Assembly (NCBI RefSeq): GCF_028736925.1
Contig: NZ_JAQZAT010000011.1
Coordinates: 1 to 64,000, forward strand
Reading direction: 5' to 3'
Source: Flavivirga sp. 57AJ16
Lineage (GTDB): Bacteria; Bacteroidota; Bacteroidia; Flavobacteriales; Flavobacteriaceae
Length of the DNA stretch: 64,000 nucleotides
Both the position numbers and the translations under genes were made by a program. Under the pieces are notes generated by a model that saw only the letters and a program-made list of their open reading frames with translations, was not told the origin of the DNA and made no database searches. Positions 44,749 through 54,654 of the stretch are shown piece by piece. How positions within the stretch are numbered: position 1 is the first letter of the stretch; each line of letters begins with the position of its first letter.

Positions 44749-45891
44749 TTAATTCTTAGAAATAGTTTCTGAAGCGTTTTTGGTTCCTAAAACTTCTAGC
44801 ATTTTATGGTATATTTCATTATTCTCATAAATGCCTTTAAATAGTTCCTCTCCTACTCCCTTGGCAAATACAGGCACTAAAGCAGCGGTATGTTGATCTG
44901 AATTAAAATTCACTTTCACTTTTTTTGGAATTTCAATTTTGTTTCCATTTTCATCAATTTCATAATATTTTCCAATACTAGCTCCTCCAGTTTCGTGATC
45001 TGCCGTGACAACTACTAGCGTATTAGGGTGTTTTTTCAAAAATTCTAAAACAACACCTATTGTTTTATCAAAATCCAACACTTCCTGAATCATCATTTCA
45101 TCACTCATAGCATGGCCACCCCAATCAATGTAGGACCCTTCTACCATAAAAAAAAATGGTTTTTCCCTTCCTTCAAAATATTCCAAACCTGCTTTCGTTG
45201 CTTCGGGAAGAAAATCCTTTCGCCCTTCCAGTTTATTTGGTAAGGCATCATTTGCTAAAATAAAAGCATTTTGTTTATTCATTACAGGTTTGGATAAACT
45301 TAAAGTATCAACATTATAATTAAACTTCAATAAGGAATCGAATAGATTGTGACCATCTTTTCTTTCGGATAAATATTTTATCCCACCACCTGCTAAAAAA
45401 TCAATGTTTGCATTAACCATGTATTCCGCTATCTCCTCATGCATATCCCTATCCTTCACATGAGCATAGAAAGATGCCGGCGTAGCATGTGTTAAAGAAG
45501 TTAGGCTTACCAATCCTGTTTGATACCCTTTGGCTTGCAATTGCTCTAGAATGGTTGGTAACGGCAATGTGTCTTTTGACACTCCAATGGCTCTTCTATA
45601 GGTTTTCTCTCCAGTAGAAAGCGCTGTAGCCCCTGAGGCGGAATCTGTTATTAAATGGCTTGTACTCGAGGTAAGACTCAAACCAACATATTCAAATTGT
45701 TTAAAATTTGGTGTCTTTTCGCCAAAATAAAAGGCACTTGTAACTTGGGAAATACCCATTCCGTCACCAATCATCAAAATAAGATTTAATGGTTCAGCCA
45801 CATTTTCTCTGGATGTTGTTTCATCTTTCTTACCAGAACAACCTAGAACCAGCAAAAGCAATAAGAGTATTGATGTTTTTTTTCCTAACAT
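44749..45891 (-). CDS. Alkaline phosphatase lipoprotein (PhoA family)
   Basis: The protein has 380 residues with lipobox LVLGC (C18). Metal ligand D43 lies in LMIGDGMG, the nucleophile is S84 in TDSASGATAL, further metal sites are in MVEGSYIDWGGHAM, and VVTADHETGG carries the last Zn ligands. It hydrolyses phosphate monoesters outside the inner membrane. Shared position with SusC/SusD and two other phosphoesterases shows a locus for organic phosphate. A hairpin precedes it, after SusD. Confidence 0.93.
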   Translation of the reverse strand: MLGKKTSILLLLLLVLGCSGKKDETTSRENVAEPLNLILMIGDGMGISQVTSAFYFGEKTPNFKQFEYVGLSLTSSTSHLITDSASGATALSTGEKTYRRAIGVSKDTLPLPTILEQLQAKGYQTGLVSLTSLTHATPASFYAHVKDRDMHEEIAEYMVNANIDFLAGGGIKYLSERKDGHNLFDSLLKFNYNVDTLSLSKPVMNKQNAFILANDALPNKLEGRKDFLPEATKAGLEYFEGREKPFFFMVEGSYIDWGGHAMSDEMMIQEVLDFDKTIGVVLEFLKKHPNTLVVVTADHETGGASIGKYYEIDENGNKIEIPKKVKVNFNSDQHTAALVPVFAKGVGEELFKGIYENNEIYHKMLEVLGTKNASETISKN

Positions 45892-45912
45892 TTTAAATAT
45901 TTTTTATGACAA

Positions 45913-45941
45913 AAGCAGGTGAATATTATTTTCACCTGCTT
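45913..45941 (-). promoter_or_regulatory. Intercistronic hairpin/attenuator after SusD (phosphate locus)
   Basis: AAGCAGGTGAA (45913-45923) pairs perfectly with TTCACCTGCTT (45931-45941). On the minus strand it is followed by TTTTGTC, a weak U-tract. It could reduce expression of the phosphatases relative to SusC/SusD or protect the upstream mRNA. Confidence 0.65.
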
Positions 45942-45976
45942 CTAACTAAACTAACTTAAAAAAACTAACTCAAATA

Positions 45977-47728
45977 CTAATATCCTTTATTTTGAACCAA
46001 ATAGCCTTCCGTATTAGAAGCTCCATCTATTGCTGTTTGAGGAATAGGGAATAATCTATGGTTTATATCTGAATCCGATTTTTCAGTCCAGGCATCTTCA
46101 TAATGCCCAAATCGAATTTGATTTGTTCTTCTTAAACCTTCCCAGTAAAACTCAAATCCTAACTCACGGTACATAACATCCAAATCAATAGATGTAAGTG
46201 CCTGTGGAACTGGTGCGTAAGCTGTTCTAGAAGTTCTAACAAAATTCACATCGGTTAATGCACCTGCATTATCGCCCTTTCTTAACTTGGCTTCAGCACG
46301 CATTAAATATATTTCGGCATATCTTAGTAAAACCAAATCTATAGAGCTGTAATTATTAGCATTTTGTGAAGTACGGCTAAATTGATATTTTGAGATTCTA
46401 TAACCTGTATGGTGCAACCTGCCTTCGTTTGTAAAATCCACTTGCAAAGTAAGATCTACATATGCTACATTTTTATCAGGGCCGTTTCCTTTTGTTTGGA
46501 TTACAGGATAAATTCTGTATTCTCCATTCCCACAGGTATAAAAAGCACCATTAGCATCTTTTCTAGGTCCCCAAATAATACCACGGATTATCCCTCGGTC
46601 AAATTCATAATCTTCAGCAGTTGTACAATAATAATGGTCTTCATCATTACTAGGATTTACTCCTGTTAAATCTTCTAAAGAAACAGGAATTTGTTGGTTC
46701 TTACGGTAAAATCTACCATCCGCATCAGCAGGATCTACGCTTCCATAAGCATCAACCCATGTTTGATAAAAATCTGGGGTGATTGCTGGCCCATCAGTTC
46801 CATCAGAGCTTGTAAATTCAGGTCTTCCATACATCGCACCAGGCAATGACCAATAGGTCCAGCGACTGTGCTCATTATTCAAAACACCCCTTTGGTCACA
46901 AGCAAAAATAAGTTCGGAATTATCATGATTTTCATCATTGAACAACTCAAAATAATCAGGAGAAAGGCTAAACTGTCCTGAATTAATAACACTATTGGTA
47001 TATGTAATAACTTTGTCCATATCCTCGGTTGTAAAATTTGGAGTTCCGTAAGGATTTCTATATACCGCAGCATTTAAGTACAATCTAGACAAGAACCCCC
47101 AAACCGCAGCTTGCGACATTCTACCTGGTTGTTTATTGGAATTAATTACGTCCACTATTGATAAAAGTTCGCTTTCAATATAATCAATAGCTTCTTGTTG
47201 ACGCAAAATTTGAGAAATTTCAGAAGAAGATTCTTTTTTAAAAGCGATACCCCAACTGTCTAAGGCTAACATATTTAAATAAGCTCTTAGAGCTTTCATT
47301 TCATATAAAGAACCCTCTGCTTCTGCATTGCCTCCCTCAGCCAAAGGAGTTAGTACCTCAATTGCAGATACTGTTCTTGAAATATTTTTTGTTAATTCAT
47401 TCCATGCACTACTTACTAAATCATTAGTCGTAGTTATGCTATGCATATGGGTTTCCAAAAACTTCCCACCGTCATACCAATCTGTTCCTCCGCGATATGG
47501 CAAAATAACTTCGTCTGAAGCAATTTCTTGTAAACCAAAATAATTAGTGTGTCTCCATACCCAAGCAACTTGACCGTAAGCAGGCGCAATGGCTCCGCTA
47601 ATCGCCTCGGCCTGTCCAGTGCCTGTTAAAGATTCGTCAAGTACTTCTTCTTCTAAATCGGTACAGCTCCAGTTTAAAAACAAGCTGACACCCAGAATTG
47701 TGAATAATATTTTATTTTTCATCTTCAA
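45977..47728 (-). CDS. SusD/RagB family lipoprotein (phosphate locus)
   Basis: This 583-residue lipoprotein has WSC (C22) followed by TDLEEEVLDESLTG, a standard SusD N-terminus. SusD helices include GSLYEMKALRAYLNMLALDS. The C-terminal LLRYAEIYLMRAEAKLRKGD and FEFYWEGLRRTNQIRFG signatures are clear. It should bind the imported organophosphate at the cell surface. It follows susC by 13 bp. Confidence 0.95.
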   Translation of the reverse strand: MKMKNKILFTILGVSLFLNWSCTDLEEEVLDESLTGTGQAEAISGAIAPAYGQVAWVWRHTNYFGLQEIASDEVILPYRGGTDWYDGGKFLETHMHSITTTNDLVSSAWNELTKNISRTVSAIEVLTPLAEGGNAEAEGSLYEMKALRAYLNMLALDSWGIAFKKESSSEISQILRQQEAIDYIESELLSIVDVINSNKQPGRMSQAAVWGFLSRLYLNAAVYRNPYGTPNFTTEDMDKVITYTNSVINSGQFSLSPDYFELFNDENHDNSELIFACDQRGVLNNEHSRWTYWSLPGAMYGRPEFTSSDGTDGPAITPDFYQTWVDAYGSVDPADADGRFYRKNQQIPVSLEDLTGVNPSNDEDHYYCTTAEDYEFDRGIIRGIIWGPRKDANGAFYTCGNGEYRIYPVIQTKGNGPDKNVAYVDLTLQVDFTNEGRLHHTGYRISKYQFSRTSQNANNYSSIDLVLLRYAEIYLMRAEAKLRKGDNAGALTDVNFVRTSRTAYAPVPQALTSIDLDVMYRELGFEFYWEGLRRTNQIRFGHYEDAWTEKSDSDINHRLFPIPQTAIDGASNTEGYLVQNKGY

Positions 47729-47741
47729 TATTTTTTAATAA

Positions 47742-50702
47742 TTAAAATGTTAAATTAAGACCAAATAACACCGTTCTACTTTTTGGATAACTGAAATAAT
47801 CAATTCCAAAGGTTTGAATACCCCCAATGGCACTTCCCGTGTTAATTTCAGGATCATATCCGCTATAATCTGTTATTACAAATAGATTTTGACCTGTTAA
47901 TGTGAATCTTATGTTTTCCACTAAATCTGCAAGACCAGCAACTCCGGGCTTTAAATTATATCCTAAAGTAGCATTGTTAAGCCTTAAAAATCCACCATTC
48001 TCAATATATCTCGTTGAAACAATATTGGAGTTTGAGAAACTTTCATTAGGATATTCTATAGCAAAATCTGTAGTGTTAAACGATTGCGAAAGGCTACCAA
48101 CATTAAACAAACTCATGGCAACGTGATTGTAAATTTTATTTCCGCCAGCACCATTAAAGTTTAAACCTAAATCAAAGTTTTTATACTTAAAATTCATATA
48201 AAAAGCATAAATGTAATCTGGCAAAGCACTTCCTGCTACAATACGGTCATTATCAAGAATTTCTCCATCGCCATTTTGATCTTGATAGAGGTTTAATCCA
48301 TCATCACCAATACCAATAAATTCTTTAACATAGAATGAACCGATAGCCTCTCCATTTAAGATACCATTAATAGTAGCACCTGTTTGGCCCGCACCTTGAG
48401 CAGCTCCTGTTGTTAAAATTTGATAAGGTGAGTTCTCAACCTTATTGCTTGTCAAGGAAATATTTCCGCCTATGTTGTATGAAAAGTCTTTTGTATAATC
48501 ACTGCTATAATCTAAAGAAATCTCAACACCTGAGTTTTGAATTTCCATTTTCGGAATGTTTGTCCAATAGGTCGAGGTTGGCTGAATAGGATCAACTGGT
48601 GTAACTTCCAACAATATGTTTTCAGAAACTTTATTAAAATAGTCGACTGTTCCCGTTAGTTTACCATCAAACAAACCAAAATCCAAACCAATGTTTGTTT
48701 GGGTTGAAACTTCCCATTGAATATCAGGATTAGCTAAACGTGTATAAATTGATCCGTAAGGATAATCACTTAAAGAAGATGCACTTGGATCAAGCGGATA
48801 AGTATCATTGCCTGTGTTACTCTCCGTATAACTTGCTTGTGTTATTTTTGAAGGGATTTCTTGATTACCTGTTTTACCCCAGCTCACTCTTAACTTTAAA
48901 TTACTAAAAGACGAGTTACCCATAAAATCCTCATTAACAATATTCCATCCTAATGCTAGAGATGGGAAATAACCATACTTGTTATTTTCACCAAACTTGG
49001 ATGAACCGTCGGCACGCATTGTAGCTGTGACTAAATATTTGTCCGCGAACGAATAATTTAACCTACCAAAGAAAGATTGAAGCTCATTAACAGTTGCATA
49101 AGCAGATTGTGTAGTTGGCTCACTAGCAGTTTCTATTTGGTATTTTGGCTCTACTCCATTATCGGGAAAACCACTTAAATTAAAGCTTTTTTGAGCCACT
49201 TTGGTTTTTTGATAGGTCTGACCAACCAAAACCGTAAAGGTGTGTTCATCTAGATACTTATTATAGGTCAAAGTATTCTCCACTAACGAGTTACTATTTT
49301 CAGTGGTTATATTATTTAATGACCCTAAACTTGTGTTAGTATCTGTGGAATAAGGCATGTTTTGAATGTCTCTATTTGTTGAAGAATAATCAACCCCTAA
49401 GTTTAACTTATAGGTCAATCCAGATACAATTTCGAAAGAAGGCGAAACATTTGCCAAAATTCTGTTGTTATGCGTTAAATCGCTGTACAATGTTTCACTT
49501 ATAAGTGGATTTATAATATCGTTACTCAACAACGGTCTTAGCTCCCCATTTTCATAAACAGCATCTGTTGGGTTTAATCGCAACATATTGTTAACAATAG
49601 ATCCTGAATTAGGCCGGTTATTTTCAAGTCTGGTAGCAGTTAGGTTGAACTCAACTTTAAATTTATTATCTAATGCCTTTTGAGTTAGGTTTAATCGCCC
49701 TGAATAGCGCTTTAAGTTGCTGTTTCTAAAAATACCTTCTTGATCCTCACCACTAAGCGATGCAAAATAAGAAGACTGTCCTGCCCCTCCACTCATGGAA
49801 AAATTAACACTTTTGGATATTGCAGTTCTTGTTAACTCATCTTGCCAATCGGTTGAGCTACCTCCATCAATAAGAGTACCACCAATTGCAGTAATATTAT
49901 TACGAAATTCGTCAGCAGTAAAAAGATCAACCTTGTTGGTTAAGGTAGAAAAAGCAGTTGAGACAAAAAGGTTTACTTGTGTTTTTCCGCTTTTACCTTT
50001 TTTAGTAGTAATCACAACCACACCATTTGCAGCTCTGGCACCATAAATAGCCGCGGCTGAAGCATCTTTTAGAATGTCTATACTTTCAATGTCTTGAGGA
50101 TTTATAAAGTTCAACGGGTTTGAAGCCACACCATTTCCTGTATTATCCAATGCGAAACCATCAACAACATAAAGTGGCGTTGTTCCTGTTCTTAAACTAC
50201 CAACACCCCTAATGATGATGTCTTGCGATGCCCCTGGTTCACCACTAACCGAAGTTACATTTACACCGGCAACCTTTCCTTGTAAAAGTTGACCAGCATT
50301 CGCTACCACACCTTGATTAAAATTTTCGCTTTTTAAAGAGCCTATTGCACCTGTGACATCCGATCTTTTTTGAGCCCCATAACCAACAATTACAATATCT
50401 TCTAACTGCGAAGCATCAGTTTCTAAAATAATGGTTAAGGAATTATAACTTTCTACTTCAATTTCGGTTGTTTTCATTCCTACGAAAGACACAACCAATA
50501 TATCTCCAATATTGGCATTGATTAAAAAGTTTCCATCAAAATCGGCTGAAACTCCATTTGTTGTTCCTTTAATCAAAATGTTAGCTCCAGATAAGGGCAC
50601 GTTTTGGTCATCAAGTACTGTTCCTTTTACTTCATTTTGAGCCCAAGAAACACTTGTTATACTTACAAATAGTGTAAATAATAAAAATGTAATTTTTTTC
50701 AT
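47742..50702 (-). CDS. SusC/RagA TonB-linked transporter (phosphate locus)
   Basis: The protein has 986 residues: signal peptide (1-21), carboxypeptidase-regulatory-like domain (about 24-100, GTVLDDQNVPLSGANILIKG), TonB box-like region, plug (about 105-230, TPLYVVDGFALDN, ILKDASAAAIYGARAANGVV) and a barrel ending TVLFGLNLTF. Unlike the first SusC of the window, it has no STN domain, so control by FecR is unlikely and another regulator must act. Forms a pair with the SusD gene. Confidence 0.95.
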   Translation of the reverse strand: MKKITFLLFTLFVSITSVSWAQNEVKGTVLDDQNVPLSGANILIKGTTNGVSADFDGNFLINANIGDILVVSFVGMKTTEIEVESYNSLTIILETDASQLEDIVIVGYGAQKRSDVTGAIGSLKSENFNQGVVANAGQLLQGKVAGVNVTSVSGEPGASQDIIIRGVGSLRTGTTPLYVVDGFALDNTGNGVASNPLNFINPQDIESIDILKDASAAAIYGARAANGVVVITTKKGKSGKTQVNLFVSTAFSTLTNKVDLFTADEFRNNITAIGGTLIDGGSSTDWQDELTRTAISKSVNFSMSGGAGQSSYFASLSGEDQEGIFRNSNLKRYSGRLNLTQKALDNKFKVEFNLTATRLENNRPNSGSIVNNMLRLNPTDAVYENGELRPLLSNDIINPLISETLYSDLTHNNRILANVSPSFEIVSGLTYKLNLGVDYSSTNRDIQNMPYSTDTNTSLGSLNNITTENSNSLVENTLTYNKYLDEHTFTVLVGQTYQKTKVAQKSFNLSGFPDNGVEPKYQIETASEPTTQSAYATVNELQSFFGRLNYSFADKYLVTATMRADGSSKFGENNKYGYFPSLALGWNIVNEDFMGNSSFSNLKLRVSWGKTGNQEIPSKITQASYTESNTGNDTYPLDPSASSLSDYPYGSIYTRLANPDIQWEVSTQTNIGLDFGLFDGKLTGTVDYFNKVSENILLEVTPVDPIQPTSTYWTNIPKMEIQNSGVEISLDYSSDYTKDFSYNIGGNISLTSNKVENSPYQILTTGAAQGAGQTGATINGILNGEAIGSFYVKEFIGIGDDGLNLYQDQNGDGEILDNDRIVAGSALPDYIYAFYMNFKYKNFDLGLNFNGAGGNKIYNHVAMSLFNVGSLSQSFNTTDFAIEYPNESFSNSNIVSTRYIENGGFLRLNNATLGYNLKPGVAGLADLVENIRFTLTGQNLFVITDYSGYDPEINTGSAIGGIQTFGIDYFSYPKSRTVLFGLNLTF

Positions 50703-50911
50703 CTAGTTTTTGAATATTAAAATTTGACACAAAATAAGTGTGAGATTCTTGGTCTGAAGTAAACTTTACATCATTAAAATCTTATAATTATATTTTCAAA
50801 ATGTTACAATTATTAACATAAGGTTAAATAGGAGTTTTTCGTATGAAATTTACTATTAGACGAAACTTGGGATATAAATTTGTTTCTATTTTTGATATAA
50901 ATTTTTGAAAA
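50703..50911. promoter_or_regulatory. Divergent promoter region of the organic-phosphate locus
   Basis: This 209-bp AT-rich region lies between the SusC start (minus) and the fusion enzyme start (plus), so both operons can be controlled together. ATGTTACAATTATTAACATA around 50802 is an imperfect inverted/direct repeat that could be a regulator site, and TAAATTTG at 50875-50882 fits a -7 box for the plus strand. No convincing -33 box or known Pho box could be confirmed. Confidence 0.4.
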
Positions 50912-52702
50912 ATGCTTAACAGAACCATCACTCTTTTCTTCGTTTTTTTTTTAATAGCTGAAGCAACTTCACAAGAAAAAAAAGAACACATTAAAATTCA
51001 TTCGCATAATGACTATGCACAAAAGGTTCCTTTCTGGACTGCTTATAATTGCGGTTTAAACTCAATAGAAATTGATGTATTTTTAAAACAGGATACTTTA
51101 TTTGTAACACATAGTGAAAATGAAATTTCCTCCTATAATACCGTTAAGACTCTATACTTTGAACCTTTACAAACAATATTCGACTCTAAGGCTGAATTGA
51201 GTCAAGACATTCAACTTCTTGTAGATATCAAGTCTGAGGCTGTTCCTACTTTAAAATCACTTATAGAAATATTGGAGTCTTACCCGAAGCTAATAAATTC
51301 AAAAAAATTGTCGTTTGTTATTTCTGGAAACCAGCCCAAACCAGAGACCTTTATTACTTATCCTTCCTATATAAAGTTTGATTACCAGAGCTTAGAGCCT
51401 TTGTCTAATGAAGATTTTACCAAAGTTGGTCTTATTAGTTTACCATTTAGAAAATTTTCAATATGGAATGGAAAAGGCAGATTAACAAGAGAGGACTATA
51501 CCAGGGTTTCTGAAGTTATTGAAAAGGCGCATAGTTATAAAAAACCGTTCCGTTTTTGGGGATGTCCAGATTCCAAAACAGCATGGAAAGCCTTTATTGA
51601 TCTTGGAGTGGATTTTATAAATACAGATTTACCTTATGAAGCATCTAGTTATATTTTTTCTTTGAAAAATAGAACCTCTGAAAACACTTTTTTTTCAGAA
51701 GTCTACTATCCTACCTTTGAATATGACAAGAAAAATTTACCTGTTGAAAACATTATTTTATTGATTGGAGATGGTAATGGACTTGCTCAAATCTCGGCCG
51801 CAACATTGTCAAATAACGGAAACTTAACACTTACTCAGTTAAAGTCTATTGGGTTTATAAAAACACAATCGGCCGATGACTTTACAACCGATTCTGCTGC
51901 CGCCGGAACTGCCATTGCCACAGGAGAAATAACATATAACCGATCAATTGGGATGGATGTTAACAGAAAGCCTATTGAAAATATTACAGAGTTATTATTC
52001 AAATACAACTATAACACTGGTATAATTACAACCGATAATGTTTCCGGGGCTACTCCATCATCTTTTTATGCCCACCAATTAGACAGGGATATGAGCGATG
52101 ACATTTTAGAAGATTTATCAAAAAGCAAAATATCGTTAATCATAGGTGGTGGTTCATCCAATTACAGTAAAATTTCCTATAATTTTGATTTAGCTCAAAA
52201 CCTTGAAGAAATTCAATTTAACAAAAGTAAAAAACTAGCTTTCTTTTTTTCAGAAGGAAGCGTGCCAAGTATAAACTCAGGCAGAAGCAATATCCTTTCC
52301 AAAGCCACCAAATCTGGTCTTCAATATTTAAAAAACCAAAATAAACCTTTTTTATTAATGGTTGAAGGCGCGCAAATAGACTCATTTGGACATTTTAATG
52401 ACATTTCGGGCATTGTCAAGGAGAGCATTGATTTTGATAAAGCAATTACCGAAGCCATTAAGTATGCCGATATGAATAAAAATACTTTGGTGATTATAAC
52501 GGCTGATCATGAAACTTCTGGATTAAGCATTCCTCAAGGCTCATTGACAGACAACATGGTCGAAGGCGATTTTTCAACAAATGATCATACAGGAATTATG
52601 GTACCGATTTTTGCATATGGGCCGCAGTCGGATAAGTTCACTGGTGTTTATAATAACAACGAAATCTTTCATAAAATCAAAGAGGTTTTGAATATAAGAT
52701 AA
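50912..52702 (+). CDS. Phosphodiesterase (PLC/GDPD-like)-alkaline phosphatase fusion
   Basis: The protein has 596 residues. After a signal peptide (1-20) comes a PLC-like TIM barrel domain (about 25-255) with HSHNDY (H30, H32), E53/D55 (SIEIDVF) and DIKS (D105), the pattern of glycerophosphodiester phosphodiesterases and AIM6-like proteins. A complete alkaline phosphatase domain follows (about 278-596): metal D287 (LLIGDGNG), nucleophile S328 (TDSAAAGTA), VEGAQIDSFGH and TADHETSG. One polypeptide could cut a phosphodiester and then remove the phosphate. The stop is one base before the next ATG. Confidence 0.88.
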   Translation: MLNRTITLFFVFFLIAEATSQEKKEHIKIHSHNDYAQKVPFWTAYNCGLNSIEIDVFLKQDTLFVTHSENEISSYNTVKTLYFEPLQTIFDSKAELSQDIQLLVDIKSEAVPTLKSLIEILESYPKLINSKKLSFVISGNQPKPETFITYPSYIKFDYQSLEPLSNEDFTKVGLISLPFRKFSIWNGKGRLTREDYTRVSEVIEKAHSYKKPFRFWGCPDSKTAWKAFIDLGVDFINTDLPYEASSYIFSLKNRTSENTFFSEVYYPTFEYDKKNLPVENIILLIGDGNGLAQISAATLSNNGNLTLTQLKSIGFIKTQSADDFTTDSAAAGTAIATGEITYNRSIGMDVNRKPIENITELLFKYNYNTGIITTDNVSGATPSSFYAHQLDRDMSDDILEDLSKSKISLIIGGGSSNYSKISYNFDLAQNLEEIQFNKSKKLAFFFSEGSVPSINSGRSNILSKATKSGLQYLKNQNKPFLLMVEGAQIDSFGHFNDISGIVKESIDFDKAITEAIKYADMNKNTLVIITADHETSGLSIPQGSLTDNMVEGDFSTNDHTGIMVPIFAYGPQSDKFTGVYNNNEIFHKIKEVLNIR

Positions 52703-52703
52703 T

Positions 52704-54653
52704 ATGCTTTACTACAATCAGGGTTTAAATTCTTTAAATGTATCTTACTTTTGGTGTCTTATTCTTTTAACTTCTTTTACATCAATCGTTGCGCAAGAAT
52801 CTCTCAATGATTCCTTAAATAAGGATGTTCAAATTGCGTTCATTGCTGATATCCATTTTCAAGATATTTATGGTAGTTTTTCCGACAATAATTACAAAGG
52901 GGTATTTAACGAAAGCACAAAGAAATTCACGCTTTTACGTACCATGGATTCTCAATTACATTCAACAAGAATTTTTAATGAGAATTATTTTGCGCTGTTT
53001 GCTGCTTTGGACGATATGGTTGCCAAAGGGATAAAATATGTAGCACTACCTGGTGACTACAGCGATGACGGACAAGCCATTCATTTGAGAGGTCTGGAAA
53101 AAATTTTAAAAACATATAGTACCAATTATGGTATGCAATTTTTTATCACAACGGGCAATCATGATCCCGTTGGACCTTTTGACCAAGAGTCTGGAAAATC
53201 GGATTTTATGGGAACAAATGGCCAAACTCAAAGAATTTACAGTAACGTTGACAGAAATACTAATGGAATCAAAGAGCTACCTGATGTCATTACACAGGAC
53301 ATAAAAAAATTAGGATACCAGGGTATTTTTGGCCATTTAAAATCATTTGGATTTTTTCCTCAGAAAAATTACCTTTATTGGGCTACGCCTTTTTCAAATT
53401 ACTCACCTGAATCTTACACTTTTCAAAAAGGATTAGAACATGCAAATCTTGATAAGAGAATGTATGATGTTATACCAAATCATTCCATTCCTGATGCAAG
53501 TTATGTTGTGGAACCTTTGCCCGGTGTTTGGCTATTGGCAATCGATGCTAATGTTTACATCCCGAAGAATACTGAAAACGGAAATTTGATTAACCCAATA
53601 AGGTATGAAGGTACAAGTATTGGCTACAATAATGTACTAACTCACAAAACTCATTTAATAAAATGGATTAAAAAGGTTGCAAATGAAGCAAAAAAACACA
53701 ATAAGACGTTAATTGCCTTTAGCCATTATCCTATTGTAGACTTTAACGATAATGCTTCTGAAAACTTGAAAGCTTTTTTTGGAGGTAACAAATGGCAGTT
53801 GGAGCGCGTACCGGATGAAATGGTTTCAAAATTACTTTCTGATGCCGGAATAACAATTCATATTGCTGGGCATATGCACATTAACGACACGGGTATTAGA
53901 TCTTTTTCAGAAAACAAATCTATTGTCAATATACAAACGCCTTCTATCGCCGCCTACATTCCTGGTTACAAAATTTTAAATATAAAATCTGGTAATAAAA
54001 TTGAAGTAAATACGATCACGATTAACACTGTCCCGAACTTTAATGAATTATTCCCACTTTACGAAAAAGAGTTTAACTACTTAAAACAGTCCGGTAAGCC
54101 CCTTTGGAATTTTGATATACTAAGATCGAAATCCTACCATGACTTCACAATGTTTCATTTGCGCGAACTTGTTAGATTGAGATTTTTGGAGGATGACTGG
54201 ATTCCTAGTTTTAAAGATTTTATGCTAAAAATAACAGGTGAAGAATTATTGATACTTCCTTATTTAGATTCTAAAATTGGTTATGAAACATTAATCAGCA
54301 ATAAAAATTCTTTTAAAGATGAATGGAAACTGGCCAAGAACAAGGCAAAAAAAGAATTGGAAAAAACCGACTTTAAGTTAAATGATTTTAAAGATTGGGA
54401 TGGATTTGATTTGATATTTGACTTTTACAGGCTAAGAAATGCAGATATTCTAGCAATTAAGGACATTGGTTTAAAAAGAATTGAAATTTACAAATGGCTG
54501 TTTACTAACCAAAAAGTGAATAAGAGAAATTATGATGATTTAAACGAAAAGAAGCTTTTAGAATTTTACAATATTTTTGCACACTTTCTAAATGGTGCAC
54601 CAACGGAAAACTTTTCAATAGATTACAAAACAGGGAATATTTTCAACTATTGA
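52704..54653 (+). CDS. Calcineurin-like metallophosphoesterase, exported
   Basis: This 649-residue protein begins with a hydrophobic signal segment (about 15-30). Metallophosphatase motifs appear in order: ADIHFQD (D49, H51), LPGDYSDDGQ, TTGNHDP and, after a long insert, AFSHYPIVD and AGHMHIND. The C-terminal 200 residues are an extra domain I do not recognise. It hydrolyses phosphomonoesters, diesters or cyclic nucleotides. It is translated with the fusion enzyme (1 bp between stop and start), so the two likely work on the same substrate. The gene runs up to the integrase pseudogene. Confidence 0.88.
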   Translation: MLYYNQGLNSLNVSYFWCLILLTSFTSIVAQESLNDSLNKDVQIAFIADIHFQDIYGSFSDNNYKGVFNESTKKFTLLRTMDSQLHSTRIFNENYFALFAALDDMVAKGIKYVALPGDYSDDGQAIHLRGLEKILKTYSTNYGMQFFITTGNHDPVGPFDQESGKSDFMGTNGQTQRIYSNVDRNTNGIKELPDVITQDIKKLGYQGIFGHLKSFGFFPQKNYLYWATPFSNYSPESYTFQKGLEHANLDKRMYDVIPNHSIPDASYVVEPLPGVWLLAIDANVYIPKNTENGNLINPIRYEGTSIGYNNVLTHKTHLIKWIKKVANEAKKHNKTLIAFSHYPIVDFNDNASENLKAFFGGNKWQLERVPDEMVSKLLSDAGITIHIAGHMHINDTGIRSFSENKSIVNIQTPSIAAYIPGYKILNIKSGNKIEVNTITINTVPNFNELFPLYEKEFNYLKQSGKPLWNFDILRSKSYHDFTMFHLRELVRLRFLEDDWIPSFKDFMLKITGEELLILPYLDSKIGYETLISNKNSFKDEWKLAKNKAKKELEKTDFKLNDFKDWDGFDLIFDFYRLRNADILAIKDIGLKRIEIYKWLFTNQKVNKRNYDDLNEKKLLEFYNIFAHFLNGAPTENFSIDYKTGNIFNY

Positions 54654-54654
54654 T

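Noticed and set aside
50780-50840. Pho-box-like repeats upstream of the phosphate operons
   Set aside because: TTACA/TAACA repeats are present but the region is AT-rich and no spacing matches a known Pho box well enough.
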